From NCBI GenBank assembly GCA_031279575.1, contig JAITIG010000003.1, forward strand, positions 1-6,982: a DNA stretch of 6,982 nt. The letters run 5' to 3'. Position numbers and translations under genes: made by a program. The notes beneath the pieces are model-generated. The model was not told the DNA's origin. It made no database searches and saw nothing but the letters and a program-made list of their open reading frames with translations. Positions 1-4,832 of this stretch are shown here, piece by piece (position 1 is the first letter of the stretch; every line of letters starts with the position of its first letter). This DNA comes from Bifidobacteriaceae bacterium (lineage in GTDB: Bacteria; Actinomycetota; Actinomycetes; Actinomycetales; WQXJ01).

Positions 1-1
1 C

Positions 2-232
2 GGCCTCGACGAACTCCGCAAACTCGGGCGGACCTTGAACCGGCGAGCCGCCGACATCCTCGCCTACTTCGAGCGGCCCCACACCTCCAACGGCCCCACC
101 GAAGCCATCAACGGCAGGATCGAGAACCTCAGAGGCAACGCCCTCGGGTTCCGCAACATCGCCAACTACATCGCCCGGGCGCTCCTCGACACCGGCGGAT
201 TCAGACCAAGGATGCGGCCCCTCCTCCAATGA
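2..232 (+). CDS. ISL3-family transposase, C-terminal fragment (start outside window)
   Basis: The frame is open from the first bases of the window to a TGA, giving about 76 residues of a protein that begins upstream. The visible part carries the SNGPTEAINGRIENLRG block followed by ALGFRN and NYIARALLDTGGF, the signature C-terminal region of ISL3 (DDE) transposases. The Glu in GPTEAIN is expected to be the third catalytic acid of the DDE triad. The two Asp residues and the N-terminal zinc-finger/HTH region would lie outside the window, so whether the gene is intact is unknown. The enzyme would cut and join the ends of its own element by a DDE mechanism. A TTG at 35 is an internal codon rather than a start, because the homology continues upstream of it. 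No frameshift is visible in the part seen. Confidence 0.88.
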   Translation, partial: GLDELRKLGRTLNRRAADILAYFERPHTSNGPTEAINGRIENLRGNALGFRNIANYIARALLDTGGFRPRMRPLLQ

Positions 233-233
233 C

Positions 234-259
234 CACTACACCCTCGTTTGCGAAGAGCC
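234..259. repeat. Putative right terminal inverted repeat of the ISL3 element
   Basis: On the minus strand these 26 bases start GGCTCTTC and continue CGCAAACGAGGG. The position just after the transposase stop and the GGCTCTTC tip fit an ISL3 terminus. The inner boundary is approximate, because the partner repeat is not in the window. Confidence 0.7.
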
Positions 260-262
260 GGT

Positions 263-2047
263 TTAGGTGGCGGCGAAGAAGAAGGCGGCGGGGTCTAGGA
301 AGCCGATCTCGAGTTCGAAGGCGCCGTCAGCGGCGGTGGCGATGGGAATCTCGAACCCCACGTTGCCGGAAACCGAACCGCCGCTGGGCAACTCGGCCAA
401 GGAGTCGAACGGCTCGGGGCAAACCAGCCAGCCCTCGTCGACTTTGACGCCATCGACCGTGATGTAGGCGAGCGAAATGTCCGCGAACGGGAAGACGCTG
501 TCCGGGCCGTTGTAGGTGGCCGTGATGTTGGCCAAGGCGTATTGGTAGCCGTCGGCGGGCCTCCCGTTGAACATGTTCTCGGCCAGCACCTCATCGGTGG
601 CGTCCAAAACAACCGAGTTGACCACCACGGTCCAATCGCCTGCCACCACCTCGGAGCCCAGCGGCAGCGGGTCTTCGCGGCTCGAGCCGGGTTCGCCCTC
701 CGCCGGGCCGGGATCCTCCGATTCCGGATCATCGGTAGTCAAATCACCTGTGGGCAGGTCAGGGGTTTCGGCGGTTGGGGCGCTGGAGCGACCGGTCGCC
801 GCCTTTTGGCCGCCACCGGACGCCGCGAGCCCTATCACCAGCAATAGCACGATGACGGCCACCCCGATAATGACCCAGAACCACCACTGCTTCACAACCG
901 GTTTGCGGCCGGCGGGGGGCGGGCCCTGGGGTCCGCCGGGACCAGGCGGGTAAGGCCCCGGCTGGCCCGGCGGGTAAGGCCCCGGCTGGCCGGGCGGGTA
1001 AGGCCCCGGCTGGCCGGGCGGATAGGGCCCCGGCTGGCCGGGCGGGTAGGGCCCCGGTTGTTGGCCAAGCGGCGGCGGGCCCGGCGGGTAGGGCGCCTCG
1101 GGCTGGCCGAACTGGGCCGGCCCTGGCGGGTAGGAGGCGTCAGGCTGACCCATTTGGGGCGGACCTGGCGGGTAGGGTTGGCCCGCCGGGCCGGAGGCTG
1201 GATCAGCCGGCTGGTAGGGCGCGCCCGACGGGCCGAAAGGCGAGTCGCCCGGCGGGTAGGGGGCGTCAAGCTGGCCGAAGGGCGGCTGGGCGGGCGGGTA
1301 GGCCGGCCCGGGCTGGCCAAACTGCGGCTCGCCCGGAGCCGGCGCCGGCCCCGCCTGACCGGGCGGCGGGCCCGGCGGGTAGGGGGCGTCAAGCTGGCCG
1401 AAGGGCGGCTGGGCGGGCGGATAGGCCGGCCCGGGCTGGCCGAGCGGCGGCGGGCCCGGCGGGTAGGGCGAGCCGGGTTGGCCAAACTGCGGGCCGCCAG
1501 GGGCCGGCGGCGGCCCCGCCTGGCCAAACGGCGGCTGGGCCGGCGCATAAGACGGGTCAGCCTGCCCGAATCCCCCAGCCTGGGCCCCGCCAACCGGTTC
1601 GGGGGGAGGCGCGAGCGGCGGCAAGCCAGGCGGCGCGGCTTGCCCAAGAGGCGGCGGACCCGGCTGGTAGGCAGCGCCGGGCTGGCCAAACTGCGGCTGG
1701 GCCGGCGGGTAAGGCGGCCCGGCCTGGCCAAACTGCGGCCCGCCCGCAGTCCCAGGCGGCCCCGCCTGCCCGAATGGCACCTGCCCGGGCGGCCCGAAAG
1801 GCGGCCCAGCTTGGGACCCGCCAGCCGGCGGCGGCGAGGGCTGAGCGTAGGGAGGCGCCGGTTGGGTCGCCGGCGGCGGCCCGGCCGGCGACCCGTAGGC
1901 CGGGCCGGGCTCCGGCTGCGGCTGCCCCGGCTGCGGCTGCCCTGGCTGCGGCTGCCCTGGCTGGGGCCAGCTTGCGCCAGCCGACTGGTCATCAGACGGC
2001 TCGTCCGGCAGAGGCGGCCCTGCGAAAGGGCTCGGGGGAGATGTCAT
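263..2047 (-). CDS. Pro/Gly-rich single-pass membrane protein with extracytoplasmic DUF4352-like domain
   Basis: This 594-aa protein has three parts. Residues 1-380 are almost entirely Pro, Gly, Gln, Ala and Tyr: QPQPG units near 32-46, many FGQPGxPYPPG-type repeats, and five perfect QPGPYPPG units at 330-369. Residues 388-410 form one hydrophobic helix starting WWFWVIIGV, preceded by Arg/Lys at 381, 382 and 386. By the positive-inside rule the repeat domain is cytoplasmic and the C-terminus outside. After an acidic Ser/Thr/Pro linker (411-457), residues 458-594 (DPLPLGSEVVAGDW..., NMFNGRPADGYQYAL, TYNGPDS) resemble the DUF4352-type beta-sandwich of many actinobacterial surface proteins. The function of that fold is not established. 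The ATG start has only a weak GGCGG upstream, and no better start precedes the membrane segment. The gene lies 55 bp downstream of mntR on the same strand, and an ISL3 element abuts its stop. The repeat domain is longer than I expect for this architecture. Confidence 0.85.
   Translation of the reverse strand: MTSPPSPFAGPPLPDEPSDDQSAGASWPQPGQPQPGQPQPGQPQPEPGPAYGSPAGPPPATQPAPPYAQPSPPPAGGSQAGPPFGPPGQVPFGQAGPPGTAGGPQFGQAGPPYPPAQPQFGQPGAAYQPGPPPLGQAAPPGLPPLAPPPEPVGGAQAGGFGQADPSYAPAQPPFGQAGPPPAPGGPQFGQPGSPYPPGPPPLGQPGPAYPPAQPPFGQLDAPYPPGPPPGQAGPAPAPGEPQFGQPGPAYPPAQPPFGQLDAPYPPGDSPFGPSGAPYQPADPASGPAGQPYPPGPPQMGQPDASYPPGPAQFGQPEAPYPPGPPPLGQQPGPYPPGQPGPYPPGQPGPYPPGQPGPYPPGQPGPYPPGPGGPQGPPPAGRKPVVKQWWFWVIIGVAVIVLLLVIGLAASGGGQKAATGRSSAPTAETPDLPTGDLTTDDPESEDPGPAEGEPGSSREDPLPLGSEVVAGDWTVVVNSVVLDATDEVLAENMFNGRPADGYQYALANITATYNGPDSVFPFADISLAYITVDGVKVDEGWLVCPEPFDSLAELPSGGSVSGNVGFEIPIATAADGAFELEIGFLDPAAFFFAAT
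941..1060 (-). repeat. Five tandem 24-bp units encoding QPGPYPPG
   Basis: Five head-to-tail 24-bp units encode residues 330-369 of the proline-rich membrane protein, each translating to QPGPYPPG. The units are nearly identical in DNA, differing mainly at synonymous positions, so recent slippage or unequal crossover is likely. They form the membrane-proximal end of the repeat domain. Confidence 0.93.
1247..1441 (-). repeat. 72-bp segment duplicated at 123-bp spacing inside the proline-rich gene
   Basis: The segments 1247-1318 and 1370-1441 are 72 bp each and, compared by eye, differ at a single base (g versus a). Both encode the same 24 residues (203-226 and 244-267), including PFGQLDAPYPPG. 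The offset of 123 bp equals 41 codons, so the frame is kept. This is a higher-order, recent duplication on top of the short repeats. Confidence 0.88.
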
Positions 2048-2102
2048 CCGCCAATGCTAGTGGCTCGGCAATCACCCAGGCCAGACCAGGCCGCTCACCA
2101 GC

Positions 2103-2813
2103 TCAGCCCAACCCGCCGATCCTCGGCTGCTGCGGGGCGCCGGCCTGCGACACCCACACCGCCGCCGCCGCGATGTCCCCCAACTCGACCCGCTGCCCTA
2201 AGGCGCCCACCGCCAGCACCAGCACACCGGCGAAGTCGCGCCGCTCGACCACCTCCAGGCTCGCGTCCGGGACCAGCCCAACCGCCCCGAAGTAGCGCAG
2301 CATGGCCGCATCGGCGTCCGAGATCCGCTCCACCACCACCCGGGCGCCCTCATCCACCTGCGTCAACGGCACCGCAACCGGATGGGCCACAGCGCCGTCC
2401 GGCGCCGGGATGGGGTCGCCGTGCGGGTCGCGCCCAGGGTGGCCCAAAAACTCCGCCAAAGCCGCCACGAACCGGTCGGAGGCGGCGTGCTCAAGCACCT
2501 CGGCGTCATCGTGCGCCTCGTCCCAGGCGAAGCCGAGAGTCTCCACCAAAAACGTCTCCAGCAGCCGATGCCGCCGCACCATGCTCAAAGCGAGCCGCTC
2601 GCCCGCCTGCGTCAGCTCGATCGCCGCGTACGGCGCGTGGCGCACCAAACCGCGCTCCACCAGCCGCTTCACCGCCTCGGAGGCGGTCGAGGGGGAAACC
2701 GACTGGCGGGCCGCGAGCATAGAGGTGGTGACGGGCTCTTCGGGGGTCCACTCGCGGGCGGACCAGATCGCCTTGAGGTAGTCCTGCGCCACAGCTGAGG
2801 CTGTCGGTTTCAC
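2103..2813 (-). CDS. mntR: DtxR-family metal-dependent transcriptional regulator, manganese (MntR) type
   Basis: This 236-aa protein has the three-domain layout of actinobacterial MntR. It has a winged helix-turn-helix (about 8-70, with SVSPSTASEAVKRL as recognition region), a metal-binding/dimerisation domain (about 72-140) and a FeoA/SH3-like domain (about 149-221). Family members bind Mn(II) or Fe(II) and then bind operators to control metal uptake and efflux genes. The visible ligand set is Asp11, His82, Glu105, Glu108 and His109. Compared from memory with DtxR, Asp replaces its Met10 and Glu replaces its Cys102, which is the MntR rather than the iron-sensor pattern. The segments VAQDYLKAIW, MVRRHRLLETFLV and DPHGDPIP closely resemble my recollection of Mycobacterium tuberculosis Rv2788. 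The start is GTG with a poor ribosome site; another GTG at codon 8 would cut into the conserved N-terminus. The gene is divergent from pgm. No transporter gene is adjacent. Confidence 0.9.
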   Translation of the reverse strand: MKPTASAVAQDYLKAIWSAREWTPEEPVTTSMLAARQSVSPSTASEAVKRLVERGLVRHAPYAAIELTQAGERLALSMVRRHRLLETFLVETLGFAWDEAHDDAEVLEHAASDRFVAALAEFLGHPGRDPHGDPIPAPDGAVAHPVAVPLTQVDEGARVVVERISDADAAMLRYFGAVGLVPDASLEVVERRDFAGVLVLAVGALGQRVELGDIAAAAVWVSQAGAPQQPRIGGLG

Positions 2814-2929
2814 CGCCCCAGCTTAGGCGACCGGCCAGGGGGCGGCGGGGTAGGACAGTGCCCGCCGCAGTCGCGCGAGACAACGACGGGCAAAGCCCGG
2901 CGGCACACAACAAGCAACCAAAAGAAGAA

Positions 2930-2990
2930 GGTCCCGCCGGCTTCCGCGCACTGACTTCGCCCCAGAGCACGCGGCCCGCTCAGCGGGACC
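2930..2990. other. Long interrupted hairpin, possible structured RNA or regulatory element
   Basis: GGTCCCGC (2930-2937) pairs perfectly with GCGGGACC (2983-2990), giving an 8-bp outer stem. Inside it CCGCG (2944-2948) can pair with CGCGG (2970-2974), and CTG (2951-2953) with CAG (2963-2965), so the element could fold into one rod with internal loops. An alternative, mutually exclusive hairpin uses CCCGCT/AGCGGG at 2975-2987. It does not match tRNA, SRP RNA or any riboswitch I recognise, and no clear U-tract follows on either strand. It could be a leader of pgm, a leader of mntR, or a chance structure in GC-rich DNA. Confidence 0.4.
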
Positions 2991-3038
2991 CTCTACTTGT
3001 TCAACGAGCGGCAACGCGGGCCAGTTCCCAAATCCGGC

Positions 3039-3054
3039 TGTGTTCTTGATCACA
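3039..3054. promoter_or_regulatory. CRP/GlxR-like cAMP-receptor-protein binding site
   Basis: TGTGTTCTTGATCACA matches the consensus TGTGA-N6-TCACA with one mismatch: the left half-site is TGTGT and the right half-site TCACA is perfect. Actinobacterial CRP homologues (GlxR in Corynebacterium, Crp/Rv3676 in Mycobacterium) bind this motif and control many carbon-metabolism genes. The site ends 79 bp upstream of the pgm start, a reasonable promoter position, and lies about 225 bp from mntR. Binding is inferred from the motif alone. Confidence 0.42.
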
Positions 3055-3066
3055 CTTTCAGGCCCC

Positions 3067-3094
3067 GCGCCCGGCGCGGACGCGCGCCGGGGGC
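3067..3094. other. Strong GC hairpin upstream of the pgm ribosome binding site
   Basis: CCCGGCGCG (3070-3078) and CGCGCCGGG (3083-3091) form a perfect 9-bp stem with a 4-base loop GACG. After a mismatch the stem extends by two more pairs (3067-3068 with 3093-3094). It ends about 25 bases before the Shine-Dalgarno sequence. No T-run follows on either strand, so it is not a standard intrinsic terminator. It may stabilise or modulate a pgm leader if transcription starts upstream. Confidence 0.4.
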
Positions 3095-3119
3095 AAATTG
3101 TCCGCCGCGCCCGCAGGTG

Positions 3120-3124
3120 GGAGG
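3120..3124 (+). promoter_or_regulatory. Ribosome binding site that decides the pgm start
   Basis: GGAGG lies 9 bases before the ATG at 3134. The alternative in-frame TTG at 3098 has no such site and would add 12 non-conserved residues, so ATG 3134 is preferred. Confidence 0.85.
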
Positions 3125-3133
3125 ATCAAACCT

Positions 3134-4819
3134 ATGCACCCACGAGCCGGCCAAAGGGCCCAAGCCTCCGACTTGGTCAACCTGCGCGCGTTGGAAGACG
3201 CCTACTACCAGATCAAACCCGACCCGTCCCAGGCGGCCCAGCAAGTCGCCTTCGGCACATCCGGCCACCGGGGCTCATCCCTAGACGGGGCCTTCAACGA
3301 GGACCACATCATCGCCATCACGGCCGCCATCGTCGAATACCGGCGCGCCCAAGGCACCGACGGGCCGCTGTTCCTGGGCCGCGACACGCACCTGTTGTCG
3401 CTGCCGGCCTGGCGCACCGCCACCGAGGTGCTGGGAGGCGCCGGGGTGGAACTGCGCATCGACGCGCGCGACTCGTGGACCCCGACCCCGGCCGTGTCGC
3501 ACGCCATCTTGCGGGCCAACGGGGCGGTGGCGCCGAAGGGCTTGCGCCAAAGCGGGCCGGGGCTGGCGGACGGGATTGTGATCACGCCATCGCACAACCC
3601 GCCGCGCGACGGCGGCTTCAAATACAACCCGCCCGATGGCGGCCCCGCCGGCACCGACGCCACCGGCTGGATCGCGCGGCGGGCCAACCAAATCCTGCGG
3701 CAGGGCGCCGGGCAGGTCAAACGGGTCACGGTGGACCGGGCGCTGGCGTTGGACACCACCCGGCCCTACGACTTCATGTCCACCTACGTGGACGACCTCA
3801 AGAACGTGGTCGACTTGGACGCCATCGGGCGCTCCGGGGTGCGGATCGGAGCCGACCCGCTGGGCGGGGCCTCGGTCGACTACTGGGGCGCCATCGGCGA
3901 GGCCTACCGGCTCGACCTCGCCGTGGTCAACGAGCGGGTGGACCCGACCTGGCGTTTCATGACCTTGGACTGGGACGGGAAAATCCGCATGGACCCCTCG
4001 TCCCCGAGCGCGATGGCGTCGCTGCGCTCCCTGCTGGACCACCCCGGCGCGGACGGCCGGCCGCTGTACGACATCGCCACGGGGAACGATGCCGACTCCG
4101 ACCGGCACGGCATAGTGACGCCCGACGCCGGGCTGATGAACCCGAACCACTACTTGGCGGCCTGCGTCTCCTACCTGTTCTCCGGCCACCGGCCGGGCTG
4201 GCCGCTGGAGGCGGCGGTGGGCAAAACGCTGGTGTCCTCGTGGCTGATCGACCGGGTGGCGGACAACGAGGGGCGGGCGCTGATGGAGGTGCCGGTCGGG
4301 TTCAAGTGGTTTGTGCCGGGGCTGCTGGGCGGGTCGGTCGCTTTTGGCGGCGAGGAGTCGGCCGGGGCGTCCTTCCTCAGGAAGGACGGGCGGGTGTGGA
4401 CCACGGACAAGGACGGGATCATTTTGGCGCTGCTGGCCAGCGAGATCCTGGCGGTCACGGGGCTGACCCCGTCGCAGGTCCACCGGGAGTTGACGGTGGC
4501 GTTCGGGGAAAGCTGGTACGCGCGGGTGGACGCGCCCGCCACCCGCCAGCAGAAGGCGGCCCTGGCGGCGTTGGACGCGGGGCAGGTGACGGACACGGAG
4601 CTGGCCGGCGACCCGATCAAGGCGCGGTTGGTGGCCGCGCCCGGCAACAACGCGGCGATCGGCGGGCTGAAGGTCGCCACCGACCGGGCTTGGTTCGCCG
4701 CCCGGCCCTCTGGGACGGAGGATGTCTACAAGATCTACGCTGAATCGTTCCGCTCGGCCGAGCACCTGGCGCAGGTCCAGGCCGCCGCCAAAGACCTGGT
4801 CGACGCCGTCATCAAGTAG
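3134..4819 (+). CDS. pgm: Phosphoglucomutase (alpha-D-glucose phosphate-specific)
   Basis: This 561-aa cytoplasmic enzyme interconverts glucose-1-phosphate and glucose-6-phosphate through a phosphoserine and glucose-1,6-bisphosphate. It links glycolysis to glycogen, trehalose, UDP-glucose and wall-polymer synthesis. All four active-site loops of the alpha-D-phosphohexomutase family are present. These are GTSGHRGSS (41-49); the phosphoserine loop TPSHNPPRDGG with Ser153; the Mg-binding loop NDADSDRHG with Asp319, Asp321 and Asp323; the sugar-specificity loop GGEESAG (405-411); and the phosphate-binding loop RPSGTED (524-530). TPSHNPPRDGG followed by KYNPPDGGPA, together with the length (E. coli Pgm is 546 aa), marks the glucose-specific Pgm subfamily rather than ManB or GlmM. 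The start is ATG with GGAGG nine bases upstream. The gene is divergent from mntR and its stop lies 13 bp from the convergent glycosyltransferase stop. A CRP-like site and a GC hairpin precede it. The enzyme appears complete and functional. Confidence 0.96.
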   Translation: MHPRAGQRAQASDLVNLRALEDAYYQIKPDPSQAAQQVAFGTSGHRGSSLDGAFNEDHIIAITAAIVEYRRAQGTDGPLFLGRDTHLLSLPAWRTATEVLGGAGVELRIDARDSWTPTPAVSHAILRANGAVAPKGLRQSGPGLADGIVITPSHNPPRDGGFKYNPPDGGPAGTDATGWIARRANQILRQGAGQVKRVTVDRALALDTTRPYDFMSTYVDDLKNVVDLDAIGRSGVRIGADPLGGASVDYWGAIGEAYRLDLAVVNERVDPTWRFMTLDWDGKIRMDPSSPSAMASLRSLLDHPGADGRPLYDIATGNDADSDRHGIVTPDAGLMNPNHYLAACVSYLFSGHRPGWPLEAAVGKTLVSSWLIDRVADNEGRALMEVPVGFKWFVPGLLGGSVAFGGEESAGASFLRKDGRVWTTDKDGIILALLASEILAVTGLTPSQVHRELTVAFGESWYARVDAPATRQQKAALAALDAGQVTDTELAGDPIKARLVAAPGNNAAIGGLKVATDRAWFAARPSGTEDVYKIYAESFRSAEHLAQVQAAAKDLVDAVIK

Positions 4820-4832
4820 CCGGGGCGGGGGA

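Larger units (their letters stand above)
1..259 (+). mobile_element. Right end of an ISL3-family insertion sequence (left part outside window)
   Basis: This is the tail of an IS element: the 3' end of an ISL3-type transposase gene (stop at 230-232) followed two bases later by a terminal inverted repeat. Read inward from the outer end, that repeat begins GGCTCTTCGCAAACGA, matching the GGCTCTTC tip I recall for ISL3 elements of high-GC Gram-positives such as IS31831. The element should therefore end at about 259. ISL3 members usually duplicate 8 bp of target; the bases following the tip (260-267, ggtttagg) would be one copy. The other copy and the left inverted repeat are outside the window, so the duplication cannot be confirmed here. 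The insertion point is immediately downstream of the membrane-protein gene on the opposite strand. Confidence 0.8.
2814..3133. other. 320-bp divergent intergenic region between mntR and pgm
   Basis: No credible gene lies here; the short open frames crossing it have no recognisable motif or ribosome site. It should hold the promoters of mntR (leftward) and pgm (rightward), but I could not identify a convincing -35/-10 pair for either. It contains a long interrupted hairpin (2930-2990), a CRP/GlxR-like palindrome (3039-3054), a perfect 9-bp GC hairpin (core 3070-3091) and the pgm ribosome binding site. A small stem (GGGC AAA GCCC, around 2888-2898) is also present. The stretch 2906-2930 is unusually A-rich on the + strand for this DNA. 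Confidence 0.7.

Noticed and set aside
272..400. Premature truncation of the membrane protein by the IS insertion
   Set aside because: The DUF4352-like domain reaches a plausible full length before the stop, and the TAA lies outside the IS terminal repeat, so truncation is possible but not supported.
941..1060. CRISPR-like array of regularly spaced repeats
   Set aside because: The repeats are directly tandem with no unique spacers, are in frame and encode QPGPYPPG; this is a protein-coding minisatellite.
1058..2722. A 554-codon open frame on the + strand opposite the membrane-protein and mntR genes
   Set aside because: Its translation is almost all Arg, Pro, Gly and Ala with no domain, it spans two well-supported minus-strand genes, and it results from GC-rich codon bias and the Pro/Gly repeats read in reverse.
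2930..2990. tRNA, SRP RNA or a known riboswitch (such as an Mn-sensing leader)
   Set aside because: There is no anticodon arm or cloverleaf, no SRP GGAAG-type apical signature, and no recognisable riboswitch core.
3067..3094. Intrinsic terminator
   Set aside because: The stem is strong but neither strand has a following T-run, and no gene ends towards it.
3098..3133. Longer pgm start at TTG 3098 (573 aa)
   Set aside because: It has no ribosome site and adds non-conserved residues; ATG 3134 has GGAGG at the right spacing.
3281..4765. Long minus-strand open frame opposite pgm, and the other + frame at 3040-4743
   Set aside because: Both are shadows of pgm: low-complexity Arg/Gly/Val/Pro-rich translations without motifs, while the pgm frame carries all the catalytic loops.
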